Assembly: GCA_017962105.1 (NCBI GenBank)
Contig: JAGCVY010000011.1
Span: forward strand, 1 to 44,438
Source: Lachnospiraceae bacterium
GTDB taxonomy: Bacteria; Bacillota; Clostridia; Lachnospirales; Lachnospiraceae
Direction: 5' to 3'
DNA length: 44,438 nucleotides
The position numbers were made by a program, and so were the translations under genes. Of the stretch, positions 24,722 to 32,831 are shown piece after piece; the stretch's first letter is position 1, and each line of letters starts with the position of its first letter. The notes beneath the pieces were generated by a model. That model was not told the DNA's origin. It did not search any database and saw nothing but the letters and a program-made list of their open reading frames with translations.

Positions 24722-24889
24722 GCATTATCCGCGATAAAAAGCTTCCGAAAACTCTAAAGACAGACAACTTTCAAAGATTCGGCAGCCTTTCCTTCTGCAC
24801 CGTTTTTTCGGATTCCGCGTCAGCAAAGCGACCGCTCTCGATAAGACCGCAGTACACACGACCGCAGCAAAAGGAGCATTTTACGCCTG

Positions 24890-24917
24890 AAAAAGAGGCC
24901 GACATTTCGTCAGCCTC
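24890..24917 (-). terminator. Terminator after the sugar epimerase gene
   Basis: Stem GAGGCCGAC (24895-24903) with GTCAGCCTC (24909-24917, one wobble), followed on the minus strand by TTTTT. Confidence 0.8.
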
Positions 24918-24923
24918 CGATCC

Positions 24924-25778
24924 TCAGGCAAGTTTCTTCAAAATCTGTTCAAGCGCATCGTGAGCAGTTTTAAACGCTTCAAAACCGGACAGCTTTTTCC
25001 CTGCCCCGGCGACGCTCCCACTGCCCTTCTCCAGAGACGCAAAGCCCGTAAAATCAGACAAATGCGGCTCCAGGGACAGGAAGCCCGAATACCCGTCGGC
25101 GAACAATCTTCCGAGGATCTCCTCGACATTCCCGTCGCCGTACCCGGCCGGGACCACATGACCGTCGGACCTGATCGCATCCTTGACATGGATGTACGCG
25201 ATATGATCCTTTAGGAGTTCATACGCTTCAATCGTATCCTGCCCGGCCTGCACGAAATTGGCAAAGTCGAACACCGCCTTGAAATGCTCTCCGTAAAACT
25301 CATCCATCAATTCTCTGCACTCTGTGGCCTTTTCCCCGTAGATGCCCTTTTCATTCTCGTGAAGAAGGACGACGTCGTTGACCGCGGCATGATTGACAAA
25401 TCTTCCCATCCGCTCAAATACGGCGTCCCTGTACTCCGCATTTTTCCCGTTCGGAATATAAAAGCTGAACATCCGGATATTCCGGCAGTCCATCTTATGG
25501 GCAATCTCGATTCCTCGCTTAAAGTCATCGAAATGTTTATCAAAATCGTCCGTTATCCCGATCTTTCCAAACGGTGTTCCCAGCGCAGAGAGCGCGATCC
25601 CGTGATCGTCGAGCCTCCTCTTGATCTCCTTTACCTTCGCATCGGAGTGAAACACAAGATTCCCTCCGTCGACCCCGCGCATCTCCACATATTTCATTCC
25701 GAGGTTTTCAAGGCTCTCCAACTGTACGGTCAGATCATCCGATATTTCATCCGCAAATCCCGATATCCTGAATTCCAT
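24924..25778 (-). CDS. Sugar phosphate isomerase/epimerase-like TIM barrel protein
   Basis: A 284-residue AP-endonuclease-2/xylose-isomerase-like TIM barrel. It starts with a typical strand (EFRISGFADEISDDL). Metal-site segments are visible: HENEKGIYG, VFDFANFVQAG and YIHVKDAI, and it ends with FLSLEPHL. Family members are usually metal-dependent isomerases, epimerases or dehydratases of sugars and inositols. The ribosome site GGGAGGA lies in the 14-base gap after the Gfo/Idh/MocA gene, so the two are translated from one message. Together they suggest oxidation followed by epimerisation of a sugar or cyclitol. No signal peptide; cytoplasmic. Confidence 0.88.
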   Translation of the reverse strand: MEFRISGFADEISDDLTVQLESLENLGMKYVEMRGVDGGNLVFHSDAKVKEIKRRLDDHGIALSALGTPFGKIGITDDFDKHFDDFKRGIEIAHKMDCRNIRMFSFYIPNGKNAEYRDAVFERMGRFVNHAAVNDVVLLHENEKGIYGEKATECRELMDEFYGEHFKAVFDFANFVQAGQDTIEAYELLKDHIAYIHVKDAIRSDGHVVPAGYGDGNVEEILGRLFADGYSGFLSLEPHLSDFTGFASLEKGSGSVAGAGKKLSGFEAFKTAHDALEQILKKLA

Positions 25779-25792
25779 CTGATACTTCCTCC

Positions 25793-26947
25793 CTAGTATG
25801 TTCCTGCGGTATCAAACACGATGCCGCTTGCGTTTTTCTTCTTGGAACGCGCTCTTCGCTTGTTCAGTTCGTCAAGGAACAGATCCTCATCAAACGGTAT
25901 CTCGACCGTCCGATCGAGCCACGCCGAGAGATACATGGCGTTGGAAAGCGTCAACCCGCGGATACCCTCGACCCCTTCCGCGACAAGTTTTCCGCCGTGA
26001 AGGATCCGGTCGGCAAATGCCCTGAGCACCCCGGTATGCTGCTCGTTTTTCCCGTCGGTTTCGATTTCCGTGTGCGCCATAGGTGGTTTTTTGAAGCCTT
26101 CTTTTTCGGTTTTGCAAAACTCCCGCTCGTTTACGCTCAGCTTATCGTACACCAGTTTCCCGCCTTCGCAGACGATCTTTCCCATCTCGAACGTGAGCTC
26201 CAGCCGGTTCGTGCCCGGCGCATCGCCCGTGGTCGTCACAAACACACCGGTTGCGCCGTTGGCAAATTCGAGATATGCAGTCACATCGTCCTCCACCTCG
26301 ATCTCATGCCATTTGGCCTCATGGCAAAACGCTCTCACACGGACCGGCAGTCCGCAAAGCCACTGCAGAAAATCCAGCTGGTGCGGGCTCTGGTTCAGTA
26401 GCACTCCGCCGCCTTCCCCGTCCCAGGTGGCCTTCCAGTCGGCCGCATCATAGTATGCCTGCGTCCGATACCAGTCGGTGATGATCCAGTTCACTCGCTT
26501 GAGCTCGCCGAGTTCTCCGCTTTCGATCATCTCATGCAGCTTTCGGTATACGCAGTTTGTCCTCTGGTTCAACATGATGGCAAAGACTTTGTCGCTTGCT
26601 GCCGCAACTTCATTCATTTTCCGAACCTGTTTTGTGTATACCCCCGCCGGTTTTTCGCTGATCGCATGAAGTCCGTGCTCCAGTGCGTAGATTACAAAAT
26701 CGGGATGAAGGTAGTGCGGTGTTGCGATCAATACGGCGTCGCACTCCCCGGAATCGATCATTTTTCTCCCGTCATCAAAGCGCTTCACATCCTTCGGAAG
26801 CATTTCTTCCGCCCAGGCCAACCGGCTTTCCCGTATGTCGGCTACGGCCGTGAGCCGAAGCTCCGGCACCTCTCCCCCGACGATCGACAAGGCATGGGCC
26901 GATCCCATCCCCCCGATCCCGATGATCCCGAGCCTTACCTTTTCCAT
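25793..26947 (-). CDS. Gfo/Idh/MocA family NAD(P)-dependent oxidoreductase
   Basis: A 384-residue dehydrogenase. The N-terminal Rossmann fold has the dinucleotide motif GIGGMGSAH (residues 11-19), and the family EKP motif occurs in AISEKPAGVY. The C-terminal alpha/beta domain contains GGGVLLNQSPHQLDFL with the conserved His. These enzymes oxidise or reduce hydroxyl groups of sugars, inositols or related compounds. GGGAGGA precedes the ATG. It is the first gene of a two-gene operon with an isomerase/epimerase and is divergent from an AraC-type regulator that probably controls it. The substrate is unknown; no transporter is attached to the cluster. Confidence 0.92.
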   Translation of the reverse strand: MEKVRLGIIGIGGMGSAHALSIVGGEVPELRLTAVADIRESRLAWAEEMLPKDVKRFDDGRKMIDSGECDAVLIATPHYLHPDFVIYALEHGLHAISEKPAGVYTKQVRKMNEVAAASDKVFAIMLNQRTNCVYRKLHEMIESGELGELKRVNWIITDWYRTQAYYDAADWKATWDGEGGGVLLNQSPHQLDFLQWLCGLPVRVRAFCHEAKWHEIEVEDDVTAYLEFANGATGVFVTTTGDAPGTNRLELTFEMGKIVCEGGKLVYDKLSVNEREFCKTEKEGFKKPPMAHTEIETDGKNEQHTGVLRAFADRILHGGKLVAEGVEGIRGLTLSNAMYLSAWLDRTVEIPFDEDLFLDELNKRRARSKKKNASGIVFDTAGTY

Positions 26948-27164
26948 GTTCTATCCTCCCTGTTTTCAAAAATCTTCAGCACGGCGTCCTTCACGCATTC
27001 CGATCCCGTAAAGAATACCCTCTATTTCTGAGCAATAATACTGTTATGAACTATTGTAATCCGCATCCTCCTGTAATAATATGTACATAACCAACTGCAT
27101 TTATGTATCTTTCCGACCTATTTCAGGCGGAAAATGCTCTTTTTCCCGTTTACGGAGGTCCGCA

Positions 27165-28007
27165 ATGGTCAGCACCGCCCTTATGTTTCCGATTTTTCCG
27201 CCGTTTAACTCGGCATACCGCTTTTCGAGTACGGACTGGCCCGTCGGGCCGCATTGTCATGACGGCGGGGAGTTGTATCTCACGCTCTCGGATCTGCCGG
27301 ATGTCCTCATCGACGACAAGGTCATCGAAGTTCCTTCGGGCACGCTGATCATCATCCCGCCGTTCTGCGTCCACCAGCTCTACCATGAGGCCGATCGCGT
27401 ATATGAGCGCTACGTCCTGGGAATCAATACCACCTGGCTGAACCGCGTTTTCTGCGGTGACGGCGAGGTTTTCCCGTATCTGAACCCCCACCACCCTCCG
27501 ACTTTCTTCAAACCGGACGCCGAAACGCTCTCCTCCCTCCGTCAGAAACTCGACGCACTTTCTGCCTTCGAGCGATTCACTTCTCCCGAAGCCGTATCGA
27601 GCCTTCTTTCCCTGCTTGGGGATTTGCGTAATACCGCCGAAATAAAAAACGTTTCCGCAAATCCGATCATCAACGTATCGGATTCGCAGAAACGTGTCAA
27701 CGATATCATTTTTTACATCAACGAGCATATCGAGGAAAATATCAGTGTCCGTGATCTTGCGTCCCGGTTCTTCTTAAATCCCGATTACATGTCGCGAATG
27801 TTCAAAGCACACGCCCACATCCCCGTGAGCCGCTTTATCCTCCTGCAAAAAATCTCGGCAGCGCAGGATCTCCTGCGGCAAGGCAGGACCGTCAACGAGG
27901 TCCAGGAGCAACTGCATTTTTCGAGCTATGCCTATTTCTTCAAGACGTTCCGGAAACTCACGGGCATCTCCCCGAGCCGTTACCGCGCGCAGTATATGCA
28001 GTCCTAG
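27165..28007 (+). CDS. AraC-family transcriptional regulator with cupin sensor domain
   Basis: A 280-residue regulator. The N-terminal cupin-like ligand domain (about 1-130) contains PHCHDGGELYLTL and IIIPPFCVHQLY. The C-terminal double-HTH AraC domain (about 180-275) has ISVRDLASRFFLNPDYMSRMFK and ends in FRKLTGISPSRYR. The ATG at 27165 has GGAGGT 5 bases upstream; the frame is open to 27081 but no ribosome site supports that. It is divergent from the Gfo/Idh-epimerase pair and probably regulates it in response to a sugar. The 217-bp intergenic region (26948-27164) is AT-rich with short inverted elements (CAATA-N14-TATTG, ATGTACAT) that could be operators. Its 3' end faces the DUF1848 gene 18 bp away. 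Confidence 0.93.
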   Translation: MVSTALMFPIFPPFNSAYRFSSTDWPVGPHCHDGGELYLTLSDLPDVLIDDKVIEVPSGTLIIIPPFCVHQLYHEADRVYERYVLGINTTWLNRVFCGDGEVFPYLNPHHPPTFFKPDAETLSSLRQKLDALSAFERFTSPEAVSSLLSLLGDLRNTAEIKNVSANPIINVSDSQKRVNDIIFYINEHIEENISVRDLASRFFLNPDYMSRMFKAHAHIPVSRFILLQKISAAQDLLRQGRTVNEVQEQLHFSSYAYFFKTFRKLTGISPSRYRAQYMQS

Positions 28008-28025
28008 AGTGTCCTGCACGGTCCG

Positions 28026-28955
28026 TCACAGCATAAGCCTTTCCTGCAGATCAATCCAGGAATGCTGCGGCACCTCATGCACCTGATCCCCTTCCGTGGA
28101 ATTCCCGATCAGAAACGGAGATTTCGGATCGTGTAGCTTGTTTTGCGCGATCACCACCGCCGGGTCCGCATTCGCATAGCAGTACCGGCACAGATGAAGG
28201 CATGTGTTGTAAGCGCCGATATCGCAGGACAGGTAGCAGGCGCACTCGGCTCTCGCTCCCTTCCTTTTCGGCGCGATCAAACGCTTACCGATGGCCTTCT
28301 CATAGTCGCGGATCGTCATACAGCCGCTGCAGTCGGCTCCGAACGATGCCAGTTCGTCCCCTTCCGCGCACGTTTTGACGGTCATCCCGCACTCCGACGC
28401 GATCCCGATCATCTCCTGCCCGAGTTGCAGCCTGTCTGCTTTTGCTACCTCCCTCGCCTCCGGAAAATTCTTCCTGACCTTCGGGTAAAGATCGATAAAA
28501 CTGATCACGACCGTCTTTGTATATCCCTTCAGTCTTTCCGCGATCTGCCGGAATGCGTGAAGCTGATACTCCTTTGTGTACCGCTCCGACAGGAAGATCG
28601 GATCATAGCGCCAGGCAATGGCATCTGTGCCTACCATGCCGGACAACGTTTGGAAATCCTCGATCAGCTTCTGTTTGTCAGGGACATTCGGTTCGATGTC
28701 GCGCCCGTAGGATGTCAGCGTGACAAACCAGTATTGCCCGAAATCCCTGAGCAGATTCATATACGGAAACATGGGCGCCGGATTTTTGGTGCAGAAACCG
28801 ATCACGTCGACCACATCCGGGGCAAGCCTGTACTTGCTCACCTGACTTGGGTTGTAAGGATTTCGAACGCAGACAAAACCCTCTTTGACCCTATTGGCAA
28901 ACCATTCCGCGTAAAATGCTGGGATGTCGGTTCTTTGTCCTGTGTTGATGATCAT
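28026..28955 (-). CDS. DUF1848 family protein with a Cys-rich C-terminus
   Basis: A 309-residue protein of the uncharacterised DUF1848 family, full length. The N-terminal part (INTGQRTDIPAFY...WFANRV, FCTKNP, FVTLTSYG) carries the family landmarks. Three Cys clusters follow: CAEGD..DCSGCM, ECACYLSCDIG and NTCLHLCRYCYAN; the last resembles the CxxxCxxC iron-sulfur ligands of radical SAM enzymes in spacing and surroundings. An Fe-S redox or radical role is inference. The ATG at 28955 (AAAGGA at 6 bases) is preferred over 28979. The start codon itself lies inside a CGGAAAATG word (28953-28961). Confidence 0.85.
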   Translation of the reverse strand: MIINTGQRTDIPAFYAEWFANRVKEGFVCVRNPYNPSQVSKYRLAPDVVDVIGFCTKNPAPMFPYMNLLRDFGQYWFVTLTSYGRDIEPNVPDKQKLIEDFQTLSGMVGTDAIAWRYDPIFLSERYTKEYQLHAFRQIAERLKGYTKTVVISFIDLYPKVRKNFPEAREVAKADRLQLGQEMIGIASECGMTVKTCAEGDELASFGADCSGCMTIRDYEKAIGKRLIAPKRKGARAECACYLSCDIGAYNTCLHLCRYCYANADPAVVIAQNKLHDPKSPFLIGNSTEGDQVHEVPQHSWIDLQERLML

Positions 28956-29020
28956 TTTCCGTCCTTTCAAAACATGCACGGCAACCCTTCGCCCGGGCAG
29001 CGATCACGGTTTCCCGACCA

Positions 29021-30574
29021 TTATGAAAGCAGGCTCCACTCGCCGCAATCGACGACGCGCGTCGCAAGCCCTTCGTAAAACTCCGCCTCGTGGCACACGA
29101 TAATCATGGTTCCGTGGTATTCCGCAAGCGCCGTCCGCAGCGAATCCTTCGAGTCAACATCGAGGTGGTTCGTCGGCTCGTCGAGGATCAGCAGGTTGCT
29201 CTCCCGATTCATCAGCTTGCACAACCGCACCTTCGCCTGCTCACCGCCGGAAAGGACACGTACCTGGCTCTCAATGTGCTTGGTGGTAAGACCGCATTTT
29301 GCGAGCGCCGCGCGTACCTCGTAGTTCGTGTACGAAGGATACTCGTCCCAGAACTCATCCATACAGGTCTTCGTGCCCTCGCCCGAGAGCTCCTGCTCAA
29401 AATAACCGACCGCCAGATAGTCGCCGAGCTCGATCTCGCCGGAAATCTGCGGGATCAGCCCAAGAATGCTCTTAAGAAGCGTCGTCTTTCCGATACCGTT
29501 CGCGCCGCGGAGGATCACTCTCTCACCGCGCTCGATATGGATGTTGAGAGGCCGTGACAGCGGCTTGTCGTAGCCGATCACGAGGTCCTTCGTCTCCACG
29601 ACGACGCGGGACGGAACGCGCGCCTCCTTGAAGTGAAACTCCGGCTTCGGATTCTCCTTCATCAGCTCGATCACGTCCATCTTGTCAAGCTTTTTCTGGC
29701 GCGACATCGCCATGTTTCGGGTCGCCACGCGCGACTTGTTGCGCGCTACGAAATCCTTCAGTTCCTTGATCTCCTGCTGCTGCCGGTTGTACGCCGCCTC
29801 GATCTGTCCCTTGCGCATCTCGTACACCTCAAGGAAGTGATCGTAGTCGCCGGGATAGCGCTCCAGGTGCGCATTTTCCACATGCCAGATCACATTGACG
29901 ACGCTGTTGAGGAACGGCATGTCATGCGAGATCAGGACAAATGCGTTCTCGTAGTCCGCGAGGTAGCGCCGCAGCCAGTCGATGTGCTGCTCGTCGAGGT
30001 AGTTGGTCGGCTCGTCCAAAAGCAGGATGTCCGGTTTCTCGAGAAGCAGCTTCGCCAATAAAACCTTCGTGCGCTGCCCGCCCGACAGCTCGCTCACGTC
30101 CTTGTCAAAGCCGAGCGCATCAAGCTCGAACGCGTGACCGATCTCATCGATCTTCGTGTCAAGCATGTAAAAGTCGTGCTGCTCGAGCATCTCCTGAAGC
30201 ACGCCCATCTCCTCGAGCAGTGCATTCATCGTCTCTTCGTCCGCATCCCCCATCTTCTCGCAGATGCGGTTCACCTCCGCCTCCTTCTCGTAGAGCCAGG
30301 AAAATGCGGATGCCAAAACGTCACGGATCGTCATGCCGGGCTTTAAGACCGTGTGCTGGTCGAGGTAGCCGACGCGGACATTTTTCGCCCAGGTGATCGT
30401 CCCCTCGTCCGGCATCAGCGTGCCCGTGACTATGTTAAAAAACGTACTCTTTCCCTCTCCGTTCGCACCGACCAGACCGATGTGCTCGCCCGCAAGAAGG
30501 CGGAACGTCACGTCGCGGAAGATGGCGCGGTCGCCGAACCCGTGGGAAAGGTTTTCGACCGAAAGAATACTCAT
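29021..30574 (-). CDS. ABC-F family ATPase
   Basis: A 517-residue cytoplasmic protein with two ABC domains and no membrane segments. Walker A GANGEGKST (36-44) and GANGIGKTT (357-365); signatures LSGGQ (163-167) and LSGGEQ; both domains keep LLLDEPTN/LILDEPTN. The inter-domain linker (about 230-325) is charged and helical. ABC-F proteins act on the ribosome: some relieve translational stress, others protect against antibiotics. This one lacks a recognisable resistance-type extension, so a housekeeping role is more likely. The ATG at 30574 has no usual ribosome site. Instead it overlaps (ATGA) the stop of a 13-codon frame that carries a terminator-like hairpin, which suggests coupling or attenuation. 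Confidence 0.93.
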   Translation of the reverse strand: MSILSVENLSHGFGDRAIFRDVTFRLLAGEHIGLVGANGEGKSTFFNIVTGTLMPDEGTITWAKNVRVGYLDQHTVLKPGMTIRDVLASAFSWLYEKEAEVNRICEKMGDADEETMNALLEEMGVLQEMLEQHDFYMLDTKIDEIGHAFELDALGFDKDVSELSGGQRTKVLLAKLLLEKPDILLLDEPTNYLDEQHIDWLRRYLADYENAFVLISHDMPFLNSVVNVIWHVENAHLERYPGDYDHFLEVYEMRKGQIEAAYNRQQQEIKELKDFVARNKSRVATRNMAMSRQKKLDKMDVIELMKENPKPEFHFKEARVPSRVVVETKDLVIGYDKPLSRPLNIHIERGERVILRGANGIGKTTLLKSILGLIPQISGEIELGDYLAVGYFEQELSGEGTKTCMDEFWDEYPSYTNYEVRAALAKCGLTTKHIESQVRVLSGGEQAKVRLCKLMNRESNLLILDEPTNHLDVDSKDSLRTALAEYHGTMIIVCHEAEFYEGLATRVVDCGEWSLLS

Positions 30575-30612
30575 GATCTTACAAAAAAGGCGGACGCAGG
30601 ACTCTCCCGCAT
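30571..30612 (-). CDS. Possible 13-codon leader peptide upstream of the ABC-F gene
   Basis: The frame MRESPASAFFVRS starts at 30612, 11 bases after AAAGGAG (30624-30630), and its TGA overlaps the ABC-F ATG. A terminator hairpin (30583-30617) covers most of it. ABC-F genes are often controlled by leader-peptide attenuation, which makes this plausible. It could also be chance, with the hairpin simply ending the DUF1015 transcript. Confidence 0.35.
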   Translation of the reverse strand: MRESPASAFFVRS

Positions 30613-30617
30613 CCGCC
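30583..30617 (-). terminator. Terminator or attenuator between DUF1015 and the ABC-F gene
   Basis: Stem GGCGGACGC (30589-30597) with GCATCCGCC (30609-30617, one G-U pair), followed on the minus strand by TTTTTT. It ends only 9 bases before the ABC-F start codon, leaving no room for a promoter between them. Confidence 0.8.
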
Positions 30618-30628
30618 GGTACACTCCT

Positions 30629-31870
30629 TTACGATAATTTGTGGATGAACAATCCGCTGCGCAGCTTCGGTTCAAACCACGTGGACTTCGGAGGCATCAA
30701 AAGCCCCGCGTCAGCCACCGCGAAAAGCTCCGTGATCTGCGTCGGATACATGGAAAATGCGACTTTCATATCGCCGTGAACGCGTCTCTCAAGCTCCCCG
30801 AGACCGCGGATACCGCCGATGAAGTCGATGCGTTTGTCAACGCGCGGGTCGCCGATGCCCAAAACCGGTCCGAGCAGGTAATCCTGCAGAAGCGAAACGT
30901 CCAGCGAAGCCACCGGATCGGTGATCGCCGCAAGCTCCGGCTTCGCCGTAAGCTCGTACCACTCGTCCTCAATGAACATGCCGAACGTCGCCTTCGCAGC
31001 CGGCGCGTACGCTTCCGTGCCGACCTTGCGGATCGCAAAATGCTTCTCGACTTCCGCGAAGAACTCCTCCTTCGAGAGGCCGTTCAGATCCTTTACCACG
31101 CGGTTGTAGGGAAGGATCATCAGGCAATCCTCCGGGAACAGAACCGAAAGGAAGTAGTTAAACTCCTCGTCTCCCGTATAACTGCCCGACTCCGCACGGC
31201 GCTTGAATCCGACCTTGACGGCGGATGCAGCGCGGTGATGACCGTCGGCGATGTAGATGGAATCCATCTGTGCAAACGCCTCGCGGATTGCCGCAACATC
31301 TTCTGCCGCAACGATCCTCCACACATTGTGGGTAATCCCGTCGTCCGCCGTGAATGCGTACAGCGGCTCCGTCTTTTTATAGGCATTCATCAGGGTGCTG
31401 ATGACTTCATTGCTGCGATAAGCGAGGAAGATCGGGCCGGTCTGCGCATTGCAGGTATCCACGTGACGGATACGGTCCTGCTCCTTCTCCTCGCGGGTAT
31501 TCTCGTGTTTCTTGATGACGCCGTTTGCGTAGTCGTCAATGGATGCACAGGCCACGATACCGGTCTGGGAACGGCCGTCCATGATCAGTTCGTACACATA
31601 GTAGCAGTCCTGCGGATCGGTGAGGTACGTGCCGTCAGCGATACGCGCATCCAGCAGTTCCTTTGCTTTCGCATACACGATCGGATCGTAGGTGTCGACG
31701 TCGTCGGGAAGGTTGCTCTCCGCCCGGTCGATATTTAAGAACGAAAGCGGATCGCGGAGCGCCGCCTCCTTTGCCTCCGCCCGGTTGTACACATCATACG
31801 GAAGCGCGGCAACCCGCGAAGCAAGCGCCGGCGTCGGACGGACACATACAAAAGGTTTTACATCAGCCAT
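30629..31870 (-). CDS. DUF1015 family protein
   Basis: A 413-residue cytoplasmic protein that matches DUF1015 along its length: it starts ADVKPFVCVRPTP, contains ALPYDVYNRAEA and a central IADGHHRAASA motif. The function of the family is not established. In related bacteria it often sits near serine biosynthesis genes, but no such gene is present here. GAGGAGG precedes the ATG at 31870. It lies between a polytopic membrane protein gene upstream and the ABC-F gene downstream. Confidence 0.88.
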   Translation of the reverse strand: MADVKPFVCVRPTPALASRVAALPYDVYNRAEAKEAALRDPLSFLNIDRAESNLPDDVDTYDPIVYAKAKELLDARIADGTYLTDPQDCYYVYELIMDGRSQTGIVACASIDDYANGVIKKHENTREEKEQDRIRHVDTCNAQTGPIFLAYRSNEVISTLMNAYKKTEPLYAFTADDGITHNVWRIVAAEDVAAIREAFAQMDSIYIADGHHRAASAVKVGFKRRAESGSYTGDEEFNYFLSVLFPEDCLMILPYNRVVKDLNGLSKEEFFAEVEKHFAIRKVGTEAYAPAAKATFGMFIEDEWYELTAKPELAAITDPVASLDVSLLQDYLLGPVLGIGDPRVDKRIDFIGGIRGLGELERRVHGDMKVAFSMYPTQITELFAVADAGLLMPPKSTWFEPKLRSGLFIHKLS

Positions 31871-31963
31871 GGAATTCTATCCTCCTCTATTCAAGCCGCG
31901 GCAGAAAAGCCGCAGGTTTTATTTCCGAAACAGTCGTATTCCGATCGGAAGCAAACGACACAC

Positions 31964-32728
31964 TCACGGGTCGGGCGTCGGTTCATTCGGCACGATGGAG
32001 CGCATCATGTAAAGAGCAACGCCTAAGAAAAATGCCGTCATCACCAGCTGCATCAGACCGGCACGGACATGGGCTTTCGTCCCCGTGACTCCGGCGATGG
32101 TCCCTGCATACACCTTCATAAATGCGCCGAACATGATCAGGTAGACCAGAACGCAGTTGAATCCGCAGAGTTTGCTGCGGCGGAACACCGCATAGGTTAC
32201 CGCCACCACGGCAAAAACCATGGCAAGAAGCACGATCCCCGCCGTCACGTACTCAAATACGGTTGCGGCCAATGCCGGGCCGAAGGCGTCGTTGTTTTTG
32301 CCCTGGATCATTGCCCGGACGCCGAACTTGGCGAACTCTTCCTTCTGCGAAGGAAACGCCCAGGCGAAAATCCGGATATCCAGATACAGAGCCCCTACAT
32401 AAAGCACCGAAAACGCCAGAAGGGAAAGAAACGTGTAGCAGAGTTTCCACAGGACGACCTTGTATTTGCCGACTCCCTCAGCGCGAAGGTCGAAAAAGTA
32501 CTTCCGCTCTCTCAGGTTTTGCAGAAACAGGCTTCCGGACAGGAAGAGATGATACACCAGCGTGATTGCCGCTGCAAAGGCGGCGATAATGATGCCCGTG
32601 GTGATCAGTTTCGGGTTTTTCACCCCCACGCCCGCTAAGATCAGACATTCCAGGACGACGAAGGCGATGGCCATCATCGCAACAGGCGAGATCACGGATT
32701 TGAAATCCTTCTGTAAAACTTTCTTCAC
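31964..32728 (-). CDS. Polytopic membrane protein of unknown function
   Basis: A 254-residue protein with about six hydrophobic segments: near residues 13-32, 40-62, 95-120, 155-185, 195-215 and 220-240. I do not recognise a family. The layout is reminiscent of ABC-2-type permease subunits, but no ATPase partner is adjacent (the nearby ABC-F protein is not a transporter). A GTG start at 32728 is chosen because GGAAGGGA lies about 6 bases upstream and the next residues (KKVLQKDFK) give a normal cytoplasmic N-terminus; the frame is open to 32776. A long imperfect hairpin (about 32751-32780) lies just upstream, without a T-tract. Confidence 0.7.
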   Translation of the reverse strand: MKKVLQKDFKSVISPVAMMAIAFVVLECLILAGVGVKNPKLITTGIIIAAFAAAITLVYHLFLSGSLFLQNLRERKYFFDLRAEGVGKYKVVLWKLCYTFLSLLAFSVLYVGALYLDIRIFAWAFPSQKEEFAKFGVRAMIQGKNNDAFGPALAATVFEYVTAGIVLLAMVFAVVAVTYAVFRRSKLCGFNCVLVYLIMFGAFMKVYAGTIAGVTGTKAHVRAGLMQLVMTAFFLGVALYMMRSIVPNEPTPDP

Positions 32729-32831
32729 TGCAGTTCCCTTCCTACATACACAGAAGGAATGACGGCTGCCCGCCATTCCTTCCGATCATTTCCTTTTGGA
32801 ATACTTCCGCAGAAGCCGGAATCCCGGCATC

